In this document: piece after piece, positions 57,254 through 64,000 of the stretch | How positions within the stretch are numbered: position 1 is the stretch's first letter | How the letters are laid out: every line of letters starts with the position of its first letter | Source: Pseudonocardia thermophila | GTDB lineage: Bacteria; Actinomycetota; Actinomycetes; Mycobacteriales; Pseudonocardiaceae | DNA length: 64,000 nt | NCBI RefSeq assembly: GCF_900142365.1 | Contig: NZ_FRAP01000001.1 | Location: 62,001-126,000 of the forward strand | Direction: 5' to 3' | Notes under the pieces: generated by a model | The model's input: only the letters and a program-made list of their open reading frames with translations | What the model was told of the DNA's origin: nothing | The model's database searches: none | Program-made: the position numbers and the translations under genes

Positions 57254-59722
57254 ATGCGCGTGGACGCAACGAGCGCGGGCCTCTCCGGCACGTCCGGCAG
57301 CGACCGGATCGCCCGACCGTGGGGAGACCGGACCCCGTACGGGCCGGGAGACGAGTGGCCGGCTCGCACCGACGTCTTCCTGGCCGACGGGATCGGCGCG
57401 GACGACGTTGAGCGGTGGGTCCGCACGGCCTCGGTGCTGCACTCCAACGGCGACGCGATGGACATCGCCGTCGCCGGCGGACGTATCGTGGGCGTGCGGG
57501 GGCGTGCCGAGGACCGCGTCAACAGAGGCCGGCTCGGCCCCAAGGACCTCTACGGCTGGCAGGCCAACAACTCGCCGGACCGGCTGCGGCGCCCGCTCGT
57601 GCGCGAAGGCGGCCGCCTCGTCGAGACCGACTGGGACACGGCGATGGCCCGCGTCGTCTCCCGCACGCGCGAGCTGCTCGACGCCCGAGGGCCGAGCGCG
57701 ATCGGCTTCTACACCAGCGGGCAGCTGTTCCTCGAGGAGTACTACACGCTGGCCGCGATCGGGCACGGCGCCATCGGCACCAACCACATGGACGGCAACA
57801 CCCGCCTGTGCACCGCGAGCGCAGCCGCCGCGCTGAAGGAGACCTTCGCCTGCGACGGCCAGCCCGGCTCCTACACCGACGTCGACCACGCCGACGTGAT
57901 CGCGCTGTTCGGGCACAACGCCGCAGAGACCCAGTCCGTGCTCTGGTCCCGCATCCTCGACCGGCTGGCCGGCCCGCAACCGCCGCGGATCGTCTGCGTC
58001 GACCCACGCGGCACCCCGGTCGCGCAGGCCGCCCGGTCCGGCGGCGTGCACCTGGCCCCGCTCCCGGGGACGAACGTGGCGCTCATGAACGCGCTGCTGC
58101 ACCAGATCATCGCGAACGACTGGGTCGACCAGGAGTACGTCGACGCGCACACGGTCGGGTACGCCGAACTGCGAGACCGCGTCGCGCAGTGCCCGCCGGA
58201 GTGGGCCGCGCAGGTGTGCCGGGTGCCCGCCGAGGACATCCGCGCCGCCGCGCGGGTGCTCGGCACCGCCGAACGGTTGCTGTCCACCGTCCTGCAGGGC
58301 GTCTACCAGTCACATCAGGCCTCTGCGGCCGCGGTGCAGGTCAACAACCTCCACCTGATCCAGGGCATGCTCGGTCGGCCGGGCTGCGGCATCCTCCAGA
58401 TGAACGGACAACCGACCGCGCAGAACACCCGTGAGTGCGGTGCGGACGGGGACATGTCGGGTTTCCGCAACTGGAGCAACGGCGCTCACGTCACCGACCT
58501 GGCGCGGCACTGGAACCTCGATCCGTTCCAGATCCCGCACATGAGCCCACCGACGCACGCGATGCAGATCTTCCGCAACGTCGAGCAGGGCACCATCGCG
58601 CTGCTCTGGGTGTCCGGGACGAACCCCGCCGTCTCCCTGCCGGAGCTGCCGCGGATCCGCTCAGTGCTGGCCCGCCCCTTCCTCGTCGTGCAGGACATCT
58701 TCCTGACCGAGACCGCAGAGCTGGCCGACGTCGTGCTGCCCGCTGCCACCTGGGGCGAGAAAACCGGTTGCTTCACCAACGTCGACCGCACCGTTCACCT
58801 GTCGGACAAGGCCGTCGAACCGCCCGGGGAAGCCCGCCCCGACCTCGACATCTTCCTCGACTTCGCCCGCCGCATGGACTTCCGCGACCGCGGCGGCCTG
58901 CCGTTCCCGCAGTGGCACGACGCCGAATCGGCGTTCGACGCGTGGGCCGCGTCCACCGAGACCCGCCCGTGCGACTACACGGGCCTGTCCCACGCGCGGC
59001 TGCGCGCCGCGCCGTCGGGGATCCAGTGGCCGTGCAACGCTGAGCACCCCGACGGCACCGAGCGCCTGTACGGCGACGGCCGCTTCTTCTCCCACCCCGA
59101 CGAGTGCGAGAGCTACGGCCGAGACCTCGTGACCGGGGCACCGCTCGACCTCACCGAGTACCGCGCGCTCAACCCGGACGCGAAGGCGATCCTCAAGGCC
59201 GCGGAGTACCTTCCGCCGCACGAGCCGATCGTCGACGAGTACCCGTTCGCGCTGATCACCGGCCGCACCCTCTACCACTTCCACACCCGCACCAAGACCG
59301 GACGCACTCCCCAGCTGCAGGCCGCCGCGCCGGACGTGTGGGTGGAGTGCTCCCGAGCCGATGCCGCGCGCCTCGGCCTCGACGAGGGTGACCTCGCCGA
59401 AGTCTCGACCGCACGCGGCAGCATCCGGGCCAGGGCACGGATCGGCGGCATCCGCGATGGCGTGTTGTTCGTGCCGTTCCACTACGGCTACTGGGACACC
59501 ACGGACGACGCGCACGACCGCGCGGCCAACGAGTTGACCCCCACCGACTGGGACCCCGTCTCCAAACAGCCGCTGTTCAAGACCGCCGCCGCCCGCATCA
59601 CCCGGGTGTCGCCCGCGACCGGACCGGCACCCGCCCCGACCACCGCGGCGTCCTACCCCGTCACGGCCGGGGTGCCACCGACCGCCGGGGCCACCGCCGA
59701 GACGAGGGGGGCGCGCCGATGA
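57254..59722 (+). CDS. Molybdopterin oxidoreductase (NasA/FdhF-like) lacking the N-terminal Fe-S cysteines
   Basis: An 822-residue DMSO-reductase-superfamily enzyme. The segment that normally reads CxxCxxxC is TASVLHSNGDAMDIAV (around residue 60), so the [4Fe-4S] cluster should be absent. The molybdenum-ligand region NTRLCTASAAAALKETF keeps its cysteine, and VIALFGHNAAETQSVLW, INGQPTAQNTRE-like (MNGQPTAQNTRECGADGD) and the C-terminal molydopterin-binding FHTRTKTGRTPQL are intact. ATG 57254 is chosen since the upstream open frame runs over the CBS gene. Substrate unknown (nitrate or formate are family options). The 3' end overlaps a ferritin-like gene. Confidence 0.85.
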   Translation: MRVDATSAGLSGTSGSDRIARPWGDRTPYGPGDEWPARTDVFLADGIGADDVERWVRTASVLHSNGDAMDIAVAGGRIVGVRGRAEDRVNRGRLGPKDLYGWQANNSPDRLRRPLVREGGRLVETDWDTAMARVVSRTRELLDARGPSAIGFYTSGQLFLEEYYTLAAIGHGAIGTNHMDGNTRLCTASAAAALKETFACDGQPGSYTDVDHADVIALFGHNAAETQSVLWSRILDRLAGPQPPRIVCVDPRGTPVAQAARSGGVHLAPLPGTNVALMNALLHQIIANDWVDQEYVDAHTVGYAELRDRVAQCPPEWAAQVCRVPAEDIRAAARVLGTAERLLSTVLQGVYQSHQASAAAVQVNNLHLIQGMLGRPGCGILQMNGQPTAQNTRECGADGDMSGFRNWSNGAHVTDLARHWNLDPFQIPHMSPPTHAMQIFRNVEQGTIALLWVSGTNPAVSLPELPRIRSVLARPFLVVQDIFLTETAELADVVLPAATWGEKTGCFTNVDRTVHLSDKAVEPPGEARPDLDIFLDFARRMDFRDRGGLPFPQWHDAESAFDAWAASTETRPCDYTGLSHARLRAAPSGIQWPCNAEHPDGTERLYGDGRFFSHPDECESYGRDLVTGAPLDLTEYRALNPDAKAILKAAEYLPPHEPIVDEYPFALITGRTLYHFHTRTKTGRTPQLQAAAPDVWVECSRADAARLGLDEGDLAEVSTARGSIRARARIGGIRDGVLFVPFHYGYWDTTDDAHDRAANELTPTDWDPVSKQPLFKTAAARITRVSPATGPAPAPTTAASYPVTAGVPPTAGATAETRGARR

Positions 59723-60207
59723 GCAAGATCGATCTGGTGCTGCGCGAGCTGCACCGGTCCGAGAACAGCCTCGCGCGGACCTTGCTGCTGATGGCCGATC
59801 GACACCGTGCCGAGCACGAGGTGTTCCACGTTGCACGCGACATCGCCGGCTGGTCGCAGGAGCACGTCGAGCGCATCGTGGCCTGCGCGGAACGGCGCGG
59901 CCTGCACATCTCCCGCTCCGCGTCGGCGGGAGCGCCCGCCGTCGTCGAGCGGGTGGTGCAGCGTGCGAGCACAGCTGTGACCTCGCGACCGGAGACGGGC
60001 CTGCTGCTGCTCGCTGACCTACGCCGCCTGCACCGGAAGGCGGCCGGGGTCTCCCTGGACTGGGAGGTGCTGGCGCAGGCCGCCCAGGCCATGAAGGAGC
60101 GCGACGTCTTCGAGCTGGCCAGTAGCTGCCATCCCCAGACGCTGCGCCAGATGCGTTGGGCCAATGCTCAGCTCAAGGTGCACGCACCTCAGGTCATCGC
60201 CTCCTGA
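59719..60207 (+). CDS. Helical protein coupled to the molybdopterin oxidoreductase, possibly ferritin-like
   Basis: A 162-residue, almost wholly helical protein. HRAEHEVFHVARDIAGWSQE near residue 30 and DWEVLAQAAQAMKERDVFEL near 118 have the Glu/His spacing of ferritin-like di-metal bundles, but the match is loose. The start ATG 59719 overlaps the oxidoreductase stop by four bases, so the two are made together. It could be an electron or metal partner, or a maturation factor, for that enzyme. I do not recognise the family with certainty. Confidence 0.6.
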   Translation: MSKIDLVLRELHRSENSLARTLLLMADRHRAEHEVFHVARDIAGWSQEHVERIVACAERRGLHISRSASAGAPAVVERVVQRASTAVTSRPETGLLLLADLRRLHRKAAGVSLDWEVLAQAAQAMKERDVFELASSCHPQTLRQMRWANAQLKVHAPQVIAS

Positions 60208-60352
60208 CCCAGGCGCTGCTGGCCGACATCGGCCTCAGCCAGGTGCGCTGCGACCCGGCGATGCGGCCCCGGTGCCCGGGCACCGCTTCGGCGGCGGTTG
60301 CTCGCCCACGCGGCCGACCGCGCAGGAGCGACGGCGGTCCATCACCGACGAG

Positions 60353-60408
60353 GCACGCACGTGGAACAGGCCAAGGCCTGACGGGCCCCGCCTGCCCCAC
60401 GTGCGTGC
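60353..60408. terminator. Hairpin between convergent genes
   Basis: GCACGCACGTGG (60353-60364) pairs with CCACGTGCGTGC (60397-60408) over a 32-nt loop that can itself fold (AGGC/GCCT). It lies just past the trpB2 stop. The remaining 145 bp of this gap show nothing. Confidence 0.6.
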
Positions 60409-60416
60409 ACAGGTCC

Positions 60417-61676
60417 TCAGCCCTGCTCCTCCGGCAGCCGGCCGTTGTTGTAGTCGTCGTACGCGGCCAGGTCGAGGAAGCCGTGCCCGCTGAAGTTGAA
60501 CAGGATGACCTTCTCCTCGCCGGTCTCCTTGGCCGCGAGGGCCTCGTCGATGGCGGCGCGGATCGCGTGGGAGGTCTCCGGGGCGGGGATCTTGCCCTCG
60601 GTGCGGGTGAACTGGACGGCGGCCTCGAAGACCTTGCCCTGCGGGTACGCCACGGCCTCCATGCGGCCGTCGCGGACGAGCTGGGAGACCAGCGGTGCGT
60701 CGCCGTGGTAGCGCAGGCCGCCCGCGTGGATCGAGGGCGGCATGAAGTCGTGGCCGAGGGTGTACATCGGCAGCAGCGGGGTGGTCCCCGCGACGTCGCC
60801 GAAGTCGTAGTCGAACGTGCCCTGGGTCAGGGTCGGGCACGACACCGGTTCGACCGCGAGCAGCCGCACGTCCTTCTCGGGGACGAACGGGAAGGTGATG
60901 CCGCCGAGATTCGAGCCGCCGCCGCACGGCGCGATGACGACGTCGGGCAGCCGCTCCCCCGCCTGCTCCAGCTGCTCCTTCGCCTCGAGCCCGATCACCG
61001 TCTGGTGCAGCAGCACGTGGTTGAGGACCGAGCCCAGCGAGTAGTGGGTGTCGTCGCGGGAGACGCAGTCGCGGACCGCGTCGGAGATGGCCGAGCCGAG
61101 CGAACCCGGGTTGTTCGGGTCGTCCACCGGAGACGGGACGACCTCGCCGCCCCAGGTCTCGATCGCGATCCGCCGGTACGGCTTCTGCTCATAGGAGGTG
61201 CGGACCATGTAGACCTTGAGGTCCAGGTCGAACTGCGAGCACGCGAACGACAGAGCGGTCCCCCACTGGCCGGCACCGGTCTCCGTGGTCAGGCGGGCGA
61301 TGCCCTCCTGCTTGTTGTAGAAGGCCTGGGCGACCGCGGTGTTGGTCTTGTGGCTGCCCGAGGGCGAGACCGACTCGTCCTTGAAGTAGATCCGCGCGGG
61401 CGTGCCCAGCGCCTTCTCCAGGCGGGTGGCGCGCACCAGCGGCGTGGGACGCCACAGGCGCAGGATGTCGAGCACCTCACCCGGGATGTCGATCCACGGG
61501 TCGGTGCTCACCTCCTGCCCGATCAGCGCCATCGGGAACAGCGGTGCCAGGTCGTCCGGGCCGACGGGCTCGCGAGTGCCCGGGTGCAGCGGCGGCTGCA
61601 GCGGAGACGTGAGGTGGGGGATGACGTTGAACCACGCCGTCGGGATCGCGGAGGGCGGCAGTGACCATCGGCTCAT
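60417..61676 (-). CDS. TrpB2-type tryptophan synthase beta-like enzyme
   Basis: A 419-residue PLP enzyme of the TrpB2 group, which usually works without TrpA. The PLP lysine is in [15 protein letters not shown], the phosphate loop in [14 protein letters not shown], and [15 protein letters not shown] is a family block; the ~60-residue N-terminal extension ([20 protein letters not shown]) is typical of TrpB2. It may condense indole with serine or act as a serine deaminase. No trp gene is adjacent. ATG 61676 has TAGATT on the minus strand (complement of 61683-61688) ending 6 nt before it. Confidence 0.9.
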   Translation of the reverse strand: MSRWSLPPSAIPTAWFNVIPHLTSPLQPPLHPGTREPVGPDDLAPLFPMALIGQEVSTDPWIDIPGEVLDILRLWRPTPLVRATRLEKALGTPARIYFKDESVSPSGSHKTNTAVAQAFYNKQEGIARLTTETGAGQWGTALSFACSQFDLDLKVYMVRTSYEQKPYRRIAIETWGGEVVPSPVDDPNNPGSLGSAISDAVRDCVSRDDTHYSLGSVLNHVLLHQTVIGLEAKEQLEQAGERLPDVVIAPCGGGSNLGGITFPFVPEKDVRLLAVEPVSCPTLTQGTFDYDFGDVAGTTPLLPMYTLGHDFMPPSIHAGGLRYHGDAPLVSQLVRDGRMEAVAYPQGKVFEAAVQFTRTEGKIPAPETSHAIRAAIDEALAAKETGEEKVILFNFSGHGFLDLAAYDDYNNGRLPEEQG

Positions 61677-61697
61677 GGCGAGAATCTATCGCCGATC

Positions 61698-61703
61698 TAG
61701 GCT
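61698..61703 (+). promoter_or_regulatory. -10 element for the lipoprotein gene
   Basis: TAGGCT ends 8 nt before ATG 61712, in a 35-bp gap that also holds the trpB2 promoter on the other strand. Confidence 0.45.
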
Positions 61704-61711
61704 CGTCCCAC

Positions 61712-62263
61712 ATGAGCCTGCCCCGACGGACAGTCCCCGCCGGCGCCCTGACGACAGCGCTGCCGACAGCGCTGACGACAGCGCTGACGACAGCGCTGAC
61801 GACGGCGCTGGCGCTGGTGACGGCGCTGATGACGGGGTGCAGTGCTCCTCCGTCGGCCGCGCCCGATGCTCCTGCGGCCAGCAGCGCTCCACCGCCTCCG
61901 CCGGCGTCGTGCCTGCTCGACGTCGACCGGCTCACCGCTGCTACGGGCATCACCCGGACCGCCGAGGCGGAGACGGGCACCGCGACCCGCTGCGTCTACG
62001 ACCCGGTCGGGGCACCGGAGGAGGCGTTCGCCGCGGTCACCCTCGACGACGGGCCGAACCTCGACACCGTCGCACAGGCGTGCGTACCCGGCACCCGGCA
62101 GGCCGCTGGCAACGGGTTCGTGTGCCGCCTCGGCGCGGGCTCCCTGATGGCGGCCACCACCCGCGACGGTGAGCTCGTCACCGTCACCGTGGCGAAGGCC
62201 CCGCCCGGCACCACCACCGAGGCGCTGACCGAGGCGCTCGCCGAGCAGCTGCCCGACCTCTAG
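61712..62263 (+). CDS. Putative lipoprotein with repeated signal-peptide core
   Basis: A 183-residue exported protein. The signal peptide runs to the lipobox LMTGC, with Cys41 as the acylated residue; its hydrophobic core is made of repeats ALTT/ALPT encoded by 12-bp tandem units at 61745-61804. After a Pro/Ala/Ser linker comes a ~110-residue domain with four cysteines (SCLLDVDRLTAATGI, TRCVYDP, QACVPGT, FVCRLG). It resembles small DUF3558-type actinobacterial lipoproteins, but I would not assign that with confidence. Lnt at 16 kb could acylate it. Confidence 0.75.
   Translation: MSLPRRTVPAGALTTALPTALTTALTTALTTALALVTALMTGCSAPPSAAPDAPAASSAPPPPPASCLLDVDRLTAATGITRTAEAETGTATRCVYDPVGAPEEAFAAVTLDDGPNLDTVAQACVPGTRQAAGNGFVCRLGAGSLMAATTRDGELVTVTVAKAPPGTTTEALTEALAEQLPDL
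61745..61834 (+). repeat. 12-bp in-frame tandem repeat in a signal peptide
   Basis: Five consecutive units of GCGCTGACGACA (two with one change) from 61745 to 61804, followed by partial units to 61834. Each adds four residues (ALTT) to the signal peptide. Confidence 0.85.
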
Positions 62264-62271
62264 AAGACGAA

Positions 62272-62301
62272 GCGCTCCCCCGGCCGCGGCCGAGGGAGCG
62301 C
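62272..62301. terminator. Bidirectional terminator, lipoprotein / RbpA-like gene
   Basis: GCGCTCCC and GGGAGCGC close a 14-bp stem with one mismatch and a GC loop. On the minus strand it is followed by TTCGTCTTCT, a weak T-rich tail. Confidence 0.75.
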
Positions 62302-62315
62302 AGAAGAGGCCGAGC

Positions 62316-62657
62316 TCAGAGCTCGCGCGACGCGCGCAGCCGGGCCAGCGCTTCTTCGAGGATGGCCTCGCCGTCCTCGTCGGTCCGCCGCTCCTTCACG
62401 TACGCCAGGTGCGTCTTGTACGGCTCCGTGCGCGGAGGTGCGGGCGGATTGTTCCCGTCGCGCCCGGCCGGGAACCCGCAGCGCGGGCAGTCCCAGGTCT
62501 CCGGGATCTCGGCGTCGATCGCGAACGACGGCGAGGTCACGTGGCCGTTCGCGCAGTAGTAGTTCACGCGGCACCGGGGGGCGGTCTCGCCCCGCTCGGA
62601 CTCACCCATCGGACCGGCACCCACGCGGGTGCCTCGGATCGCATTTCCACCTGCCAT
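62316..62657 (-). CDS. Second RbpA-family RNA polymerase-binding protein
   Basis: A 113-residue protein beginning AGGNAIRGTRVGAGPMGESE. It has a zinc-type core (VNYYCANGHVTSPSF, WDCPRCGFPAG) with four cysteines and the C-terminal RTEPYKTHLAYVKERRTDED, which parallels the sigma-interacting region of RbpA. It is a distinct subfamily from the protein encoded at 19.1 kb and is conserved beside secG in streptomycetes. ATG 62657 is preferred over ATG 62663 by homologue starts. Confidence 0.82.
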   Translation of the reverse strand: MAGGNAIRGTRVGAGPMGESERGETAPRCRVNYYCANGHVTSPSFAIDAEIPETWDCPRCGFPAGRDGNNPPAPPRTEPYKTHLAYVKERRTDEDGEAILEEALARLRASREL

Positions 62658-62667
62658 GGCCAACTGG

Positions 62668-62904
62668 TCACGCCCCGATCTTCACGAGGAGGCCGATGCC
62701 GATGATGGCGATGAGCCATACGGCACCGACGAACAGGGTCAACCGGTCGAGGTTCTTCTCGACCACGCTCGATCCCGAGAGGCTCGACTGCACGCCGCCG
62801 CCGAACAGGGACGAGAGGCCACCGCCTCGCCCGCGATGCAGCAGGATCAGCAGCACCAGCAGCACGCTGGTGACGATCAGCACGATCTGCAGTGCGAGAT
62901 GCAT
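62668..62904 (-). CDS. secG: Protein-export membrane protein SecG
   Basis: A 78-residue Sec translocon subunit with two membrane helices: LQIVLIVTSVLLVLLILLH and LTLFVGAVWLIAIIGIGLLV, joined by the Gly/Ser-rich loop GGGLSSLFGGGVQSSLSGSS typical of SecG. It lies between tpiA and the RbpA-like gene, the standard actinobacterial order. Confidence 0.95.
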   Translation of the reverse strand: MHLALQIVLIVTSVLLVLLILLHRGRGGGLSSLFGGGVQSSLSGSSVVEKNLDRLTLFVGAVWLIAIIGIGLLVKIGA

Positions 62905-63024
62905 CCGTTCCTCGACTTCCGGACCTTCGCGAGCGTTCGCAGGTCTGACGGTGGTGGGGCGTACGAGGGTACCTGGAGCTCAGGGCCACGCGTGCCCCGG
63001 GTCACGATCGGATCGATCAAGGCC

Positions 63025-63060
63025 GGTCGGCCCCGGCCGGCCCGTCCGGCCGGGGCGACC
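63025..63060 (-). terminator. Terminator after tpiA
   Basis: A 15-bp GC stem with a single bulge (GGTCGGCCCCGGCCGG against CCGGCCGGGGCGACC, loop CCCGT) 24 bp past the tpiA stop. Confidence 0.7.
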
Positions 63061-63083
63061 ACGACGCCGTCGAGGAAGAGCCG

Positions 63084-63896
63084 TCAGGGTAGCGGGCCGC
63101 CCGCCGCCACGGCGCACAGCTTCGCGAACTCCGCGCCGTCCAGGCTGGCCCCGCCGACGAGCGCGCCGTCGACGTCGGGCTCGGCCACGATCTCGCCCAC
63201 GTTGCTGGACTTCACCGAGCCGCCGTAGAGGATCCGGAGGCGCCGGGCTACGTCGGCGTCGTACAGCTCGGCCAGGGTGGCGCGCAGTGCGGCGCACGCC
63301 TCCTGCGCGTCGGCCGGGCTGGCCACCTTGCCCGTGCCGATGGCCCAGATCGGCTCGTAGGCGACGACGAGCGTCGGCCCCTCACCCGTGATCTGCGCGG
63401 CGGGCACCTTCGCCAGCGCGGCCCGCAGCTGGGCCGTGATGTGTGCGATGTGCCCGCCCGCCTCGCGGACGTCCAGCCCCTCCCCCACGCACAGGATGGG
63501 GGTGATGCCGTGCTTGAGCGCCGCCCGCACCTTGAGGTTGACCAGCTCGTCGGTCTCGTGGTGGTACTCGCGCCGCTCCGAGTGCCCGACCACGACGTAC
63601 TTGCAGCCGAGCTTGGCGAGCATCGGCCCCGACACGTCGCCGGTGTAGGCACCGGAGTCGTACGGGGAGATGTCCTGCGCGCCGTGCACCATCAGCAGCT
63701 CGTCGCCGTCGATCAGCGTCTGGACGCTGCGGATGTGCGTGAACGGCGGCAGGACCGCGACGTCGACCTTCGCGTAGTACTTCTCCGGCAGCGACATCGC
63801 CAGCTTCTGGACGAGGTGGATGCCCTCGAGGTGGGTGAGGTTCATCTTCCAGTTGCCGGCGATGAGCGGCTTGCGCGGCTCGACCTGCTGGTTCAT
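63084..63896 (-). CDS. tpiA: Triosephosphate isomerase
   Basis: A 270-residue glycolytic enzyme. Active-site residues are Lys in [12 protein letters not shown], His in [13 protein letters not shown], Glu in [15 protein letters not shown], and the phosphate loop [14 protein letters not shown] 63896 overlaps the pgk stop by four bases, so pgk and tpiA are coupled. Confidence 0.97.
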   Translation of the reverse strand: MNQQVEPRKPLIAGNWKMNLTHLEGIHLVQKLAMSLPEKYYAKVDVAVLPPFTHIRSVQTLIDGDELLMVHGAQDISPYDSGAYTGDVSGPMLAKLGCKYVVVGHSERREYHHETDELVNLKVRAALKHGITPILCVGEGLDVREAGGHIAHITAQLRAALAKVPAAQITGEGPTLVVAYEPIWAIGTGKVASPADAQEACAALRATLAELYDADVARRLRILYGGSVKSSNVGEIVAEPDVDGALVGGASLDGAEFAKLCAVAAGGPLP

Positions 63897-64000
63897 GCCT
63901 GCTCCTGCTCCAGCACCGCGATGCCGGGCAGGTGCTTGCCCTCCAGGTACTCCAGTGAGGCGCCGCCGCCGGTGGAGATGTGCGAGAAGCCGTCCTCGGC
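63893..64000 (-). CDS. pgk: Phosphoglycerate kinase (partial, C-terminal 35 residues)
   Basis: The last 35 codons only; the gene continues past the window edge. [20 protein letters not shown] is the highly conserved Pgk C-terminal motif that contacts the nucleotide. Followed by tpiA with an ATGA overlap. Confidence 0.92.
   Translation of the reverse strand, partial: AEDGFSHISTGGGASLEYLEGKHLPGIAVLEQEQA

Noticed and set aside
57421..57470. Frameshift or sequencing error explaining the missing Fe-S cysteines of the Mo enzyme
   Set aside because: The frame and flanking motifs are continuous, and the replaced residues (HSNGD) sit in normal family context; an error would not give three clean substitutions.

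Overview
The window is about 73-75% GC by eye, uses GTG and TTG starts freely, and is packed with ATGA/GTGA-overlapping operons. It looks like a chromosome segment of a mycobacterium-related actinobacterium. I infer Pseudonocardiaceae, most likely Pseudonocardia or a close relative. The reasons are the presence of RbpA, MptB, Eis-like acetyltransferase, separate Lnt and Ppm1, OpcA with Zwf, and long stretches in the same order as Mycobacterium tuberculosis: a helY-DUF4333-exonuclease-pepE block, ppm1-rbpA, the whole sufR-B-D-C-S-U-T / mptB / ABC / ctaA / qor / ctaB / tkt-tal-zwf-opcA-pgl block, and pgk-tpiA-secG. The genus is inference; no rRNA or tRNA gene was seen.

Layout. 1-3.7 kb: end of a urease operon (ureC partial, a small membrane protein, ureF, ureG, ureD). 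3.9-13.3 kb: prepilin peptidase, chorismate synthase, HelY helicase, a DUF4333 membrane protein, an Eis-type acetyltransferase, a 5'-3' exonuclease and an M24 peptidase. 13.5-19.5 kb: secreted SGNH hydrolase, PspC protein, PIG-L deacetylase behind a cysteine-codon-rich leader ORF, then lnt, ppm1, a phosphoribosyltransferase and rbpA. 19.8-24.8 kb: MFS transporter, glycerophosphodiesterase, a LigD-type repair protein, and iron-linked bfd and bfr. 24.8-30.7 kb is accessory: decayed kinase and other remnants, a GNAT enzyme between direct repeats, an orphan antitoxin-like protein, dGTPase, an orphan lycopene cyclase and a universal stress protein.

30.7-52.6 kb is the conserved core: the complete SUF Fe-S assembly operon under SufR, mannan transferase MptB, an ABC exporter, heme A synthesis (ctaA, ctaB), quinone oxidoreductase, an S9 peptidase, and the pentose phosphate operon. 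52.6-62.3 kb is an accessory interval between two conserved convergent blocks. It holds remnants of Lrp/AsnC, substrate-binding-protein and MarR genes, an FMN reductase/XRE regulator pair, a CBS protein, a molybdopterin oxidoreductase lacking its usual iron-sulfur cysteines, a TrpB2-type enzyme and a lipoprotein. 62.3-64 kb: a second RbpA-family protein, secG, tpiA and the end of pgk.

Three signals stand out. (1) A 24-codon, apparently leaderless ORF with six Cys codons in a nine-codon stretch precedes the PIG-L deacetylase and looks like a cysteine-responsive attenuator. (2) Two convergent intergenic regions (13.28-13.51 and 44.63-44.90 kb) hold the same architecture of 22-bp-period repeats: a run of forward units facing a run of reverse units. 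(3) At least 17 transcripts carry a -10 hexamer ending 6-8 nt before the start codon, the signature of leaderless mRNAs. Decayed genes concentrate in the two accessory intervals.
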